Of a stretch of 64,000 bases of DNA, positions 54,046 through 64,000 are shown in pieces; the first letter of the stretch is position 1, and the number at the start of each line of letters is the position of its first letter. The stretch is taken from positions 384,119-448,118 of the forward strand of contig SSNU01000039.1 in assembly GCA_012064415.1 (NCBI GenBank), read 5' to 3'. Origin of the DNA: Gyrodactylus bullatarudis (taxonomy: Eukaryota; Platyhelminthes; Monogenea; Gyrodactylidea; Gyrodactylidae). The notes under the pieces are model-generated. The model was not told the DNA's origin. It made no database searches and saw only the letters and a program-made list of their open reading frames with translations. A program made the translations under genes and the position numbers.

Positions 54046-54245
54046 GGGGTTTCTGGCCCAGTGGTTAGAAAGCGTTGCCTCACAACGTTGAAGACCTGGG
54101 CTCGATTCCTGGCTATGGTGTACTGACGAGTCATAACAAGGACGAAACGCGTCTACATCTGCCACCGTGAGTTGAATATTATTTGACTCTCTTATGGAAC
54201 TTACACTTGCTTATCCGAATTCCAACACCTGACAGGTGTTAGAAT
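54046..54245 (+). mobile_element. tRNA-Val-derived SINE-like unit with hammerhead
   Basis: The head resembles tRNA-Val: GTTTCT start, A box TGGCCCAGTGG (54054-54064), anticodon-arm CGTTG-CCTCA-CAACG, B box GGCTCGATTCC (54099-54109). The acceptor stem is not closed, so it is not a functional tRNA. A complete hammerhead follows directly, then about 60 bp of unique tail and a perfect hairpin AACACCTGACAGGTGTT (54224-54240). A/B boxes suggest Pol III transcription. Confidence 0.7.
54114..54166 (+). ncRNA. canonical type I hammerhead ribozyme
   Basis: CTGACGA (54123-54129), stem II GTC...GAC (54130-32/54141-43) with an 8-nt loop, GAAA (54144-54147), short stem III CGCG (54148-54151) closed by A-T, cleavage triplet GTC ending at 54153. 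Stem I TGTA (54119-54122) pairs with TACA (54154-54157), then a bulge and TGG/CCA. The GAAACGCGTC core is the same as in classical amphibian satellite ribozymes. Confidence 0.88.
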
Positions 54246-54659
54246 TCATATGGATATAGTAATTACTAGACAAAATTTAATAAAATTACTTAAATCGCCC
54301 ATCGATATGAAAAAATTAATCTTCAAGTATTTAAATATAATCTCACCAAATTTCGCTTCAAAATAACTTTCCATGCTTCTGGAATAAGATAAACAAAATT
54401 GTGAAAATTTTGAAATTTAGAATGTTTTTTATTGTTTTATTTTTTTAATTTGAACTTGAATTAACATTATTTCTTTACATAAAGTTGTAAAGATGACTTA
54501 AATCCTTTTAAAATTGTTTTTTAAATAGCAAAAAACGAAATTTCTCTTATTTTTCATGAATACTACAATTTTGATAGGTCAAAAAACGTTAATTAACTAC
54601 CAATGAGCACCACACTTTACTAGTAGGTTTTATGTCTAAAAACACTGTAATCTTCAAGT

Positions 54660-56585
54660 TAAACATCTACGAAGGCCCATGAGCCAAATACACACCGATT
54701 ACGGTAAATCTTCTCTATCTTCTCTAAATCGGGTGAGTTCCTTTCCCAAGTCCACAAAAGAGTTTCAATTTTTCAAAAGCTTTTAACTCTGATTGATGGA
54801 CGGAAATCCTTCCTATTCGACTTTTTTGTTGTTGACACGAAAAATGAGGAAATTTAATATTACTTTTGATTTCTATTAAAAATGGCGTTCAAATCATAAA
54901 ATTAATAAAGTTGTTAATAGCATAGATGAATTAAGAAGTTTTGCTATAATTTTGAGTTCATTTGAAAGAGATCCTTTCAAAGGTTAATTGTACCGAATTT
55001 GGTCTGTTAACTTATATAACAAACACTTATACTTAAACACGATAATATGATGGTTATAATTGATTTAAGAAAATAGGTGATTTTTCATCTTTCGAATATA
55101 AGATATTGGGAAAATTTCCCTTCTACTCTCTTGTTAAGAACTTAATCATGTTATTCTTGATCGTTTTCTTTTGTATAGAAAGGCAAAGCCTTGCAAGTAG
55201 GGTTTTCAGTTTTTACCGAAATAACTCGAAAACTCTGTTGTAGAATATTTTTTGAGATTAGTAATCACTGATTAAAATATAACCATGTCCAATTTGTAAG
55301 ACATTGTATGATAAATTATTATAATTATTATCCCCAATTATTCATATGCATTCTTTTATTGAGGATAGGGTAAATCTGTTCTCAAGACAAAATCACCTGT
55401 AGACAATAGGGAATAAACTAATGTACTGTAAGTAATTTGTTAAATGCCTCTATCTTGTATCGTTTACTTCATTCTGTATTTCTCAATACAGAGCTATCGT
55501 AGATCTTATGATTTATAAACATACCGTGAAAAAAACTTGGTCTATTAACGTTGGATTTATGTATATTTAATAATGCTCAAAGTATTAATAACATAATAAT
55601 AGATAGGCATAATAGAGAATTTTTTGTCTATTCTATTTTCTGAAAATAACTACTACATACATATATGTAGTAAGTAGTAAGTTCTCCCATCTATTGTGTA
55701 CAATATACATTGTATATCCAATGGTATATTTACTTGTATATCCTTCTAGTGTCGTTTATATTGAGTATGTAAATCCATGATCCTATCATGGTAGAAGGAA
55801 AAATACAAAATATACATATAACTGAAATAATAATATTTTTTAGTAGAGTTATTATTATTTCTATCAAATCTGTGGGTAAGGTCTCTCTCGACTGGACGAT
55901 AATGACATCAGTAGAGATGACCATTTGGAAATAACCCAAAAGTCACACTTGGATAGAAAACAGTGAGTATTATGATTTATATAGACCATAATTTAAAGGG
56001 TTAAATTAGGGAACAGTTGCCCACTCTTATTTCTCTCCAAGTTTACACTGAATCGTGTTGGTCTTTTTATTATCGATGACATGAAAACTCAGCGCAAGGG
56101 ATCGATGTTAAAAAGGCCTTAGTCTCGTTGTCATTCAGAAAAATTACTGCAATATATACGATTTTTTGAATCTTTTAAGGTTAAGTAGAAAGAGTTCAGG
56201 CGATTGCATATTTGAGTGATAGATAATGAAAGAGACTCACCAGCTAATTTAAATTTTTCGATTTCTCACGTCGATGACGAATTTCTTTGATTTTTGTTGA
56301 CAAAATTTGAATTCCTTGTCTAATATTGATCCGAAATTTCAGTATCGAATTGCTTTAAATCTTTGAAATTAAAAATCTTTGAGCTAAAAATTGGAGCGCA
56401 TTTTCGATATTCGTAAAATACCCTTATTTTGGCCAGATTGAATTAAAAAAAATTTTTCTTCTTCGTGGAATTCAAAAAGTAAATTTTTTCTAGGCTATCT
56501 GGAGAGAATTAATGAACAGTTATTATTTCAACTTTATGAGTTTATGCTTTCATTTGACATTATAATGATATATATACACCTGTCA
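54660..56585. other. intergenic, no gene recognised
   Basis: 56260-56470 shares a block with 58540-58740 (CGAATTTCT..., TCTTTGAAAT). 55640-55725 has small palindromes (TACATACATATATGTAGTA). The hydrophobic frame 55730-55939 minus is unsupported. Confidence 0.4.
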
Positions 56586-56940
56586 AAATTATAATTTAAA
56601 AAACAGAGATTATTCACAGTTTGATCCATCAGGATTCATTTAAACCGGAAAAAAATACTCTATTGATTTATAAATTTCAATGCCCTTGTGGAACCTTATA
56701 TATGGGATGGACTTTCTACAAGATCTAGTGATCATTTGAAGAAAGACACGGCTATTACAAGATATAGATCATACTGCTTTAATTTCGAATATTTCGATCA
56801 AATCCTGGAGATGACAGCATAGATGTGTGGGCTAGAGAGTTAATTCTTTATTAACTTATACGAACCAAATCTATGTGCTCAGAGAAACTACTTATAAAAT
56901 CTTCAACTACCCTGGCCAATGTGAGCTTTTTCACGTTCCT
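56586..56940 (+). mobile_element. Penelope-like element, copy 3, heavily decayed
   Basis: From ATTATTCACAGTTTGATCCA through a KFQCPCG-like TTTCAATGCCCTTGTGGAAC to CTTCAACTACCCTGGCCAAT. It is the reading order of the GIY-YIG part of copy 62158 with many indels. The 3' ribozyme is absent. Confidence 0.75.
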
Positions 56941-57359
56941 CTCCATTTCTGCTATGACCTTTTCGAATCAGTTTCTCACGTCATATTGATATATTCTGAA
57001 TTCAACCTGAAAAATCCGGTAAATTTGGGGAAAAGAAACAAACTATAGTCAAGAGGATTAAATTTTTCATAATAAATTCGGATAAAATTTAAAAAGAGTT
57101 TTTTTTCAAAAGATTAGTTTTTGTTTAAAACGTTTTTTTAAAAACCTACTTCCCAGGTAAAGAGTAAGATAAAATTTACCTGTAGAATTTAAATATGTAA
57201 TCGCTTGAACTCTGTCTGATAAATCAGCGTATTTAAAAACCATTGGATAGACAAAAGATTGAATGCGAAATCACGAAAATTACATATCTAGCGAATAGGG
57301 TCTTTGTTTCTGAGTATTTTTCGACATTTTTCCATAATTTTAATGCTGAAAGAATTATC

Positions 57360-57720
57360 TAAAGAATAATTTCATTTTATTAAAGATTTTAAGGCGGCAA
57401 TTTTTACAGATACAAATCATATATATCTCTTGCAAATGGTCTTTTTGCATTTTCGGCAAAATATTTGCATCTCTCTCTCGATTGAATTTGGGCATTTTTC
57501 TAACGAATTCTCTCCAAGTATATTTCTTTTGTCGGCGACTCAGGCCATTTTAGGCTGAATAAAACATATGCATTATATGCAGCGATGTCGAGCATATTCC
57601 AAAAAATCATGAGTGGCCATCTATTCTTAGATCTTCTACAGGAGTACATTGTTACAAGCCGGTCTGATGTGTCTACGCCTCTTTTGGTTTCGCTATTATA
57701 TTTGATAAAAAAATATAATT
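57360..57720 (-). pseudogene. piggyBac-like transposase fossil (C-terminal part)
   Basis: The minus strand from about 57714 reads KYNSETKRGVDTSDRLVTMY, then SKNRWPLMIFWNMLDIAAYN and AYVLFSLKWPESPTKEIYLE, ending at TAG near 57505. YN-x-x-T-K-GGVD-x-x-D and RRWP-x-x-x-FYNM-x-D-x-A are the piggyBac/PGBD signature around the third catalytic Asp. Past the stop, FCRKCKKTICK recalls the C-terminal Cys-rich zinc-binding region. No ATG or 5' half; inactive. Confidence 0.82.
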
Positions 57721-58325
57721 AATAAATTGATAAAAAATTTTTTGTTTGAATCAACTTGAGTTTTCAAGATTCCCTTTTCTGCTAGCCTAACAGTAATCGT
57801 CATCTTCTTTTATTTCCCAAGAAGACAAATCCTTCCCCCTCATCTTAACCATCTATAAATATAAAATAAATTTTCTTACACATGGATAATTCCTTTAAAA
57901 AAAATTTATGAACGATTGAAAGTGAATCAAATTATACCTATTCCTTTCATTCTGGCGTATTGATCGGTTCGTGTATTCCATTAGGAATCTCTCCTTCAGT
58001 AGATTTCAATGGAGGACACTTTCTCTTCTTGATAAATGCTATTGAATTTTATCAAGAATGGAATTGATGTTTCATTGACTTGAGAGCATAAATTTTCACA
58101 ACTTTTCATTCGATTTTCTTCCGGTAAAGTGGTCGATAAATTATTTTCAGTTTCTTCAAGACAGGGACTTGAAGGGTTGAAATACTATTTCTAAACGAAG
58201 TAAAAATAATTTCGAGATAAATCATGCTTTTGGAATTTGCTAAAGTAAAAGATGCTTCCTTAAAATGAAATGTTTGAAAATGGCTTTAAAAAGTTGGCAT
58301 TTAAAAAATAGTAAGAAATGTAATT
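57721..58325. other. no gene recognised
   Basis: It could contain decayed upstream transposase sequence, but I cannot read any motif on minus. No repeat terminus is seen. Confidence 0.35.
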
Positions 58326-59172
58326 AAAGCTAGTTGACATGAAGATGAGAATTTGCTTTTTTTTACAAAGACTCATTACAAGATTTAAATCAGTTAAATA
58401 CAGATATTTGGGACTAACATTAAATAAAGAATTTGAATTAGGCTGTGGAGATAGAAAGGATTTCACTGTTTTCAAGAAAAAGTTAAACTTTTAAATTTTG
58501 GATCATTCCCCTTCGGGATAATCAATAAATTTTAATTTTTCGATTTTCCACAAAAATGAAGCCTTTCTGTGAATTTCTGCAGTCGAATACGAATTCTTTG
58601 TCTAATGTTGGTCTCGAATATCAGCATTTAACTGCTTTAAATCTTTGAAATCGATACAAAATTTTACCTAAAAAATTGAAAAGGTGGAAATTCGGGGCAT
58701 TTTCAAAATTCGAAAAACCACCTAATTTTGGTCAGATTGAATTTTTTTAGAGAATTTTAAAAAATTACTCATTCCGAGAAAAAGTTTAATCTCTATATTT
58801 TGGATCATTTTCCCTCGTGATAATCGAACAATTCAAATGGTTCGATTTCCCACCGTAATGACGAATTTCTGAAAATTCCTGCAGGCGAATTCAAAATCTT
58901 CGTCTATTGTTGATCCTGAATATCAATATTTAACTGCTTCAAATCTTTGAAATCGATAAAAATTTTGGATTTGAAAGTTGAAAAAGTGGAAATTTGAAAC
59001 ATTTCCGAAATTCAAAAAACGGCTCAATTTTGGTCAGATTACATTGTTTTCAAAACTAATCAGCTCATTTCATAGTGGAATCCAAAAAATAAATTTTTTC
59101 CTGACTTTCTGGATAAAAATATTGAGTTTTTTGTAAAAATAGGAAATTCTCATCTTCATGTCAATTAGGTTT
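58326..59172. mobile_element. fold-back element with internal duplication
   Basis: Ends are AAAGCTAGTTGACATGAAGA and TCTTCATGTCAATTAGGTTT. Inside, a block with AAATCTTTGAAATCGAT and TTTTGGTCAGATT occurs twice (about 58550-58740 and 58855-59040). Related to families A and B at the tips only. Confidence 0.75.
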
Positions 59173-59198
59173 ATGATCAGATCAATAAAAGATTTTTT

Positions 59199-59342
59199 TG
59201 ATGGTTTTAGATTATCCAAATCAGAGAAATTAAATTCAGAACTATAGATTTTTTCAAATTAATTATTTTTTGATGGTTTTAGATTATCCAAATCAGAGAA
59301 ATTAAATTCAGAACTATAGATTTTTTCAAATTAATTATTTTT
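59199..59342. repeat. tandem duplication, 72-bp unit x 2
   Basis: ATGGTTTTAGATTATCCAAA starts at 59201 and again at 59273. The 72-bp units look identical to the eye. The second unit overlaps the 3' end of the orphan frame at 59335. Confidence 0.9.
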
Positions 59343-59623
59343 TAATAATTCGGAAGGTAGTCTTCGTGTGCTTTTGGCAAAATTCCATCAAAGATGAATT
59401 GCTTGACTCGGCAATAATGGATGTGAGATTACCGAATCTGCAAGTGGGGAAATAGTACTCGACCCAAAATTTAACATCTATTTTTGATAGATTTTCATGA
59501 ATATTTGAATGTCTAGACATTTTTAAAGTATGCTCAGATAGACTCAGATTCTGAACCGAAAATTGGAAATCAATTATCATTGCCGTCAATACCAGTATCG
59601 ACCAGAAGGATACAATTTTTCAT
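59335..59623 (-). pseudogene. small secreted-protein-like ORF with a one-base frame break at its start
   Basis: The minus frame reads IVSFWSILVLTAMIIDF, a convincing signal peptide, then about 70 polar residues with two cysteines (FPTCRFGN, EFCQKH), ending IIKK-stop. The only suitable ATG (59623) is one base out of phase across an A5 run (plus 59616-59620). A single-base error, or a real inactivating indel, separates them. No family recognised. Confidence 0.45.
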
Positions 59624-59696
59624 ATAATAAAAATGACAGCCATCTAGAGCAATTATTGGCAAACCTTCTAAGAAAAAAAAACTTTGGCAGATATGC

Positions 59697-60360
59697 TTAG
59701 ATTCTTAAATCATAATTTTGAACCAAGTAGTTCTTCAGGGAGCTGTTCGGCATAGATTGTCTATAACGTTGTTCGCTTGCTTTAATTTTTTTTAAATTTA
59801 ATTTTGATAATTTCAAACTGCCAAGCCGCACAAGTTCCATAAAATTTTTGAAAGTATTTATTTCTTGATTTTTTTTGATTTTTTGACATTTAACACCCAA
59901 AAATGATCTCACTACTTTCAAGTAAACTTGTTTATCATAAAAAAATTTGGGTTCCTTTTTCGATTTTTTATATTCTTAGTTCATTAATGATTTTAATATC
60001 ATCTCGACGAAGTTATTAAAGCTTAAAGTAGAAAAAAATGTGAATTAATGATAATCAGGCAATTCTCTCGTCTATTTGAGTTAATACAAAATGTTTAAAC
60101 ATGATATGTCTCAATCTAAAGTAGGTTTTTAGACCCATGTTTTATACATCATTAGAACCAAAGAGCTGAACCAGATTATGACAAGAGTTGAAAAACGGAA
60201 ATTTGAAAAATCTATCTCTAATGCTTAGACAATGATATGGACATATGAATGCCGAATCTTGTTCATACTTCGATTTCAATATATCAGTGAAAGATCCAGG
60301 ATTTTTCAATGTGTTCCAACTCAAAAAGCTCTCCAAAACTATCTTCGACTAAATTCAAAA
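59697..60360 (-). other. orphan minus-strand frames, uncertain coding
   Basis: 60142-60350 reads SFTDILKSKYEQDSAFICPY and FNSCHNLVQLFGS after an acceptor-like TTGAATTTAG. 59697-59921 is Lys/Asn-rich and overlaps the recurrent TATAACGTTGTTCGCTTGCT word (59761). Both lack an in-frame ATG of good quality and any known motif. They might be exons of an unrecognised gene. Confidence 0.25.
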
Positions 60361-60369
60361 TTGAACTGG

Positions 60370-61620
60370 TTATAGTTATTTTTCCTCAAACTAATATTTT
60401 TTTTGGTATTGATACTATAATAGAAATTTTTTTTAAATATGATACTAGTTTGGAAAATAATACCGGTCTATTGTAATATTGGTTGCAAAATTTTTTAAGT
60501 TTTAATGAACAAATAAATCATTTTCTTAACCAAAACAATTTTTATTGACTAAACTTTTGAGCTTTCTATTTGACATTTAGAAATTAGACTATTGCATTTC
60601 TCTTCTTTATTCTCATCTTTAAAAACCAGAGGATTAACGAATTTCTTACAGACTTTACTAGTATCTTTATTTATTTATTTCATTGCCCAAAAAACTAGAT
60701 ACAAATATTGAAAATTATAAACACATTCAGGTACAGTAGGCTAGGGTGAAATTTTTAGTCTCATATTAGGACCAACTTTTTTTGAAAGAACAATAAATTC
60801 TAAGCATTATTTTGTATTGAAGCATGCGTCGAAGATGCTTGTCCATTCGGTTTTAAAAATCCAGAATTTTTCAAATCGCCGCTCAATTTTCAATGAAATT
60901 TTTACTACGTAATCAGTAAAATCCCGAATATCTTGGCCATTTAATGGATTTCTTAATTTTTATCTTCAAAAATAGTAATCTTGTTATCAAAAGGGGTTTC
61001 ATGGGGTTTAATTTCGTTGTTTTATCATGTCCGTGGGATATTGTAGGAAAAATGGGCAATGACATAATGGAGAATGATTTTCACGCTTTAAATTTATGCA
61101 AAACATGATCTGAGTACTAAAATTTATCAGAGAAGTAAGTCCTCTCGTGAGTTGTTCGGAGAAAAAAAATTTCACCATAGCCTAATGTACAGAGACATTA
61201 CATATCATTTCAATTTTTTTTATATTTTCAATAAATAATTCTAACAAAAAAATAATAATTAGGATTTATTTCATTTTTATAGAAATTTAATTTGATGCGA
61301 TTTCTTTAAATCTGTAAATTTATCTTTAACATAGAATCTTTAAATGAGCATTTTTACAGAAAAAGTTTTTCTACAGAAATAGATATTTCCACACACTAAA
61401 AATTTTTTATTCCTCGTAGTAAAATTTTTGGTTCATGTTCAAGACCTGTTCCGATCAATATCAGAACAAACTCGTGTGCAAATGAAGATTAGAATTTATT
61501 ACAATTTTACAAAAATTTCAAAAATGTGTCCTTGCATTTTTCGACCTATTCAGCTTACAGTAAAAATATTTCTATTGAAACATTTTATTTTTATTACCCC
61601 CTAATTAAGTATTATTTATC
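60370..61620. other. intergenic, no gene recognised
   Basis: 60880-61130 resembles the 26090/53600 dispersed repeat (GGAAAAATGGGCAATG). A short run like TTCTAACAAAAAAATAATAA (61238) recalls the LINE 3' tail. Nothing else. Confidence 0.35.
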
Positions 61621-62157
61621 TCGACCTATCTATCTATGTTTAAAAATAAACTAGTATAAGTTTTGAGCCAGTACGAAATCATTATATCCTTTGAATAGAT
61701 AGTTTCTCAAGGGTTATACTGATTTCGTACTGATTAATCGCAGTATAACATTTGAATCAGTATGATCATAAACAAACTAGTATAAGTTTTGAGCCAGTAC
61801 GAAATTAGTTCATCCTTTGAATTCTTTCTCAAAAGATTTAATGAATTTACTCTCATGGTACAATCTGTCTTATTCTATTCTCTCTAATACATTTTAAATT
61901 ATAATTATGTTTTTAATTAATAGTAAAATGAAAACCTTTTGTATCAAAATTTTAAAATCTTTACTATTTGTTCGAACATGGCATGGAATGGTGACATTTC
62001 GAGTTACATAGCATACCTCTTTTCTTAAACTGACATTGGTTGGTCTGACATGAAAAGAGGATGGATCAATCCTAAGAAATATTTTCAAGAAGAAGACTGA
62101 TAATGAGAAATATCTTCATTATGCCAGTTTCAGTCCTATCTCGCATAAAGTTGGCTT

Positions 62158-63005
62158 AGTGATTGGTCTAGGAAAAAGGATAAGAAGAATAGCAAGTCCG
62201 GAGGAATGGCAGAATGAAATAGAGAATTCGAAGTTATGTTTAATGGAAAATGGTTATCCAAAGAAATTTGTAGACAAATTCATCAATATTTCAGAGAATA
62301 GGGATGAAGATGTCAATACAGATGAAATGGAAAAAAGAAAAATTTTCATGAGACTCAACTTCAAAGGCGACGGTTTAGTAATGACATTAGAAGAAGACTT
62401 AACAATCTCATCAATCAACATTACAATAATATACAATTGAAAATTGTATTTAAAACTCAGAGACTGTTTAGTTTGATTCATAAAGATTTACTCAAACCGG
62501 AGGAGAAGACTCTACTAATCTATAAATTCCAATGTGACTGTGGTGCTTCTTACATAGGTAGAACAATTAGGAAGCTGTCTACAAGATCTAGTGATCATCT
62601 GAACAAGGACACTGCAATAACTAGGCATATCAAACAGGAGAAACATGCTGCTTCAGTTTCGAACTTTTCTATTTTATACAAAAATCCATGTGATGACAGC
62701 ATAGATGTATGGGTTAAAGAGAAATTCTTTATTAATCTATACAAACCCAATCTATGTGTTCAAAAAAACTATTCTTATAACCTTCAACTCCCATGGCCTA
62801 TGTGAGCTTTTTCACTTTTCTCTCCACTGTTGCTATTTATTGGAGAGTTTTGGTGTTTTTTCAGCTTACATTTATTCTAATTTTCTTCAACTTTTACTAT
62901 TTCTTTCATTATTTGTAAATTATTATCTTGAATGAATCTTTTAACTTTTATCATTTTTAAAGCAATGCCACTGATGATGCTTTAAGAAATACGTATATGG
63001 TTTTA
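62158..63005 (+). mobile_element. Penelope-like element, copy 4, best preserved (linker + GIY-YIG)
   Basis: 62159-62390 encodes RIRRIASPEEW, ENGYPKKFVDKFINISE. After one frameshift near 62373, 62437-62805 encodes VFKTQRLFSLIHKDLLKPEE and the GIY-YIG nuclease: KFQCDCGASYIGRTIRKLST, DHLNKDTAITRHIKQEKHAA, then WVKEKFFINLYKPNLCVQKN and a terminal LQLPWPM. CDCG-x-x-YIGRT is the PLE form of the GIY-YIG motif. There is no RT domain, so it is 5'-truncated like the others. It ends with a hammerhead at 62967-63001. Confidence 0.88.
62967..63001 (+). ncRNA. minimal hammerhead ribozyme at PLE 3' end (copy 4)
   Basis: GCCA (62967-62970), CTGATGA (62971-62977), stem II region TGCTTTAA (62978-62985; only T-A pairs), GAAA (62986-62989), stem III palindrome TACGTA closed by A-T (62990-62996), H17 = A (62997), TGGT (62998-63001). 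The core is intact and stem II is weakened. Confidence 0.75.
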
Positions 63006-63264
63006 AATATATCTCTTTCTTACATATTTCCAAATTATGGATTTAAGTGGATACTCGGACGTTTTTGGAAAACAACGTGAATTACTCATTCATAATGACA
63101 CGATTTTGTTCAGTTGCATTTCTGATACCCTTGACCAGAACTAAGGGAAGAATCTATTGCTGCGCCTCGAACAGAAATATCTTTTCTCGGTACTTCTTCT
63201 GAATTAATGAAATTTTCATTCAATATTTCAAATTGTCCTGAAGTGTCTATTTTACTGTTTTATC

Positions 63265-63452
63265 TATTGAACTGTTATATTCTTATATTTGTCTCTAAGT
63301 TCAGAATTCATTCTATCTCGACCTGGTTGTAATAATTTTGAATGAGCAGTCTTGATAATATTAAAAACTTCATTCTGCTGTACGAATTTGAGTACTTTTT
63401 CGCTTTATCACTTTATCAACAATCAGCACATCATATCGCTTTAAGAGGTAAT
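63265..63452 (-). pseudogene. KRBA2/Gin-type integrase zinc-binding fossil
   Basis: The minus strand reads LLKRYDVLIVDKVIKRKS, a frame break, then NEVFNIIKTAHSKLLQPGRD and RMNSELRDKYKNIT. The pattern F-x-I-I-x-x-AH...GRDRM-x-x-x-L-x-x-KY-x-NIT is the N-terminal H2C2-like part of integrase-type transposases of the KRBA2/Ginger group. The catalytic core is not found further downstream on minus. Confidence 0.6.
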
Positions 63453-64000
63453 CACTTGATAATTTTTTTGTTTCAGTGTTTTGTAAAAACTTAATACGAC
63501 TTATAAGTATGAATATTTAATTTCGGAGATAAGAGAATTTCCAGTTGTTCGCTCCATGTAATCATGAGAATATTTTTTAGCTCTAACGTCGTCATCCTGA
63601 GACATCTTTGATAATTTAATGAAACAAATGAAATCAAAACTATAAAGAAAGTGTTGGCAAGTTTTAATTGGTCATTTTTGAAGGGTTTTTAGGCCATAAA
63701 GTATTTCATGTATTTTTATAGGAAAAATACTCTAAAGGCCTGATTACAAAAATCCTGGTGAAATAAGATTGAAATCAAACATAAAATCAGTATTGTACTG
63801 ATTTCGTACTGGCTCAAAACTTATACTAGTTTATTTATAATCATACTGATTCAAAGCTTATACTGTAACATATAGATAGGTAATTTGTAATTCTTTGTAA
63901 TTATGATTCCTAACCAAAGCAATCCGAGGGAAGCTAATTTTTTTAAAAATTGAAACATACGAAAAGTCGCTAGATTGATAACTCTGCTAATGTCAATTTA

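Larger units (their letters stand above)
53945..54650. mobile_element. fold-back element carrying a tRNA-hammerhead SINE and a family C piece
   Basis: Outer inverted repeats: AAACCTACTAGCAAAGTGTG near 53966 and its near-inverse CACACTTTACTAGTAGGTTT near 54612, both next to TTTTTAGACAT or inverse, about 60 bp each. Inside, a second inverted pair (ACTATATCCATGTGAATCTA at about 53999, inverse at 54241-54260) flanks the SINE-like unit. 54299-54480 is family C. Confidence 0.7.
61623..63882. mobile_element. 2.26-kb segment bounded by inverted repeats
   Basis: The left edge (ACCTATCTATCTATGTT then AAACTAGTATAAGTTTTGAG) is mirrored at the right (CTCAAAACTTATACTAGTTT then AACATATAGATAGGT). The left edge also has a second direct copy at 61773. 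It contains a PLE copy and an integrase fossil. It could be a non-autonomous DNA transposon that collected other elements. Confidence 0.6.

Noticed and set aside
54046..54118. Functional tRNA-Val gene
   Set aside because: The A and B boxes are good, but the acceptor stem does not close and sequence runs straight into a hammerhead; better read as a SINE head.
55730..55939. Hydrophobic 69-codon minus ORF
   Set aside because: Ile/Leu-rich because of A/T bias; no supporting motif or neighbouring exons.
1..64000. CRISPR array or prokaryotic operon signals
   Set aside because: No evenly spaced short direct repeats; genes are spliced and animal-like.

Overview
This is nuclear DNA from an invertebrate animal, most likely a crustacean. 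A salmon-louse-like copepod is my guess from general character, not proven. The evidence is spliced metazoan genes (DNAI4/WDR78, PAK1IP1, RPUSD2, a scleraxis/paraxis-type bHLH factor, a MOLO-1-like TPM-domain protein), an intron-containing tRNA-Tyr, very high A+T, and a heavy load of retroelements (Penelope-like and LINE) and fold-back elements.

Layout. 1-826: 3' part of RPUSD2 (+). 1576-3326: two closely packed minus-strand genes, a small secreted or anchored Cys-rich protein and PAK1IP1. 3473-24452: one 21-kb plus-strand gene, DNAI4, which I assembled from ten exons with matching phases. Its last two exons lie beyond a 12.7-kb intron that holds LINE debris, a sequence gap (16492-16925) and a complete antisense bHLH gene (19215-19808). 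24484-25308: an unrecognised 274-residue gene converging on DNAI4 with only 31 bp between stop codons. 25309-31800: fold-back elements, including one with perfectly identical 229-bp arms. 31815-36661: four exons of a minus-strand MOLO-1-like gene whose 3' end I could not place. 37000-64000: a repeat-dominated tract with five Penelope-like element (PLE) copies, all on plus, one tRNA-Tyr (44542-44627), a piggyBac transposase fossil, a KRBA2-type integrase fossil and several small orphan ORFs.

The most interesting signals are non-coding. Three PLE copies end in the same minimal hammerhead ribozyme. Its core is intact and its stem III palindrome covaries between copies. A separate, canonical hammerhead sits directly behind a tRNA-Val-like SINE head at 54046-54166, itself inside a fold-back element. 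There are also at least four families of long inverted repeats, a 35-nt intron in DNAI4, and splice-acceptor-like sequences just upstream of two neighbouring start codons that suggest spliced-leader trans-splicing.

The protein genes do not form one pathway. DNAI4 is ciliary, PAK1IP1 acts in ribosome biogenesis, RPUSD2 modifies RNA, the bHLH is developmental and the TPM-domain protein is secreted or membrane-bound. All gene identities rest on recalled family patterns and splice-phase logic; no search was run.
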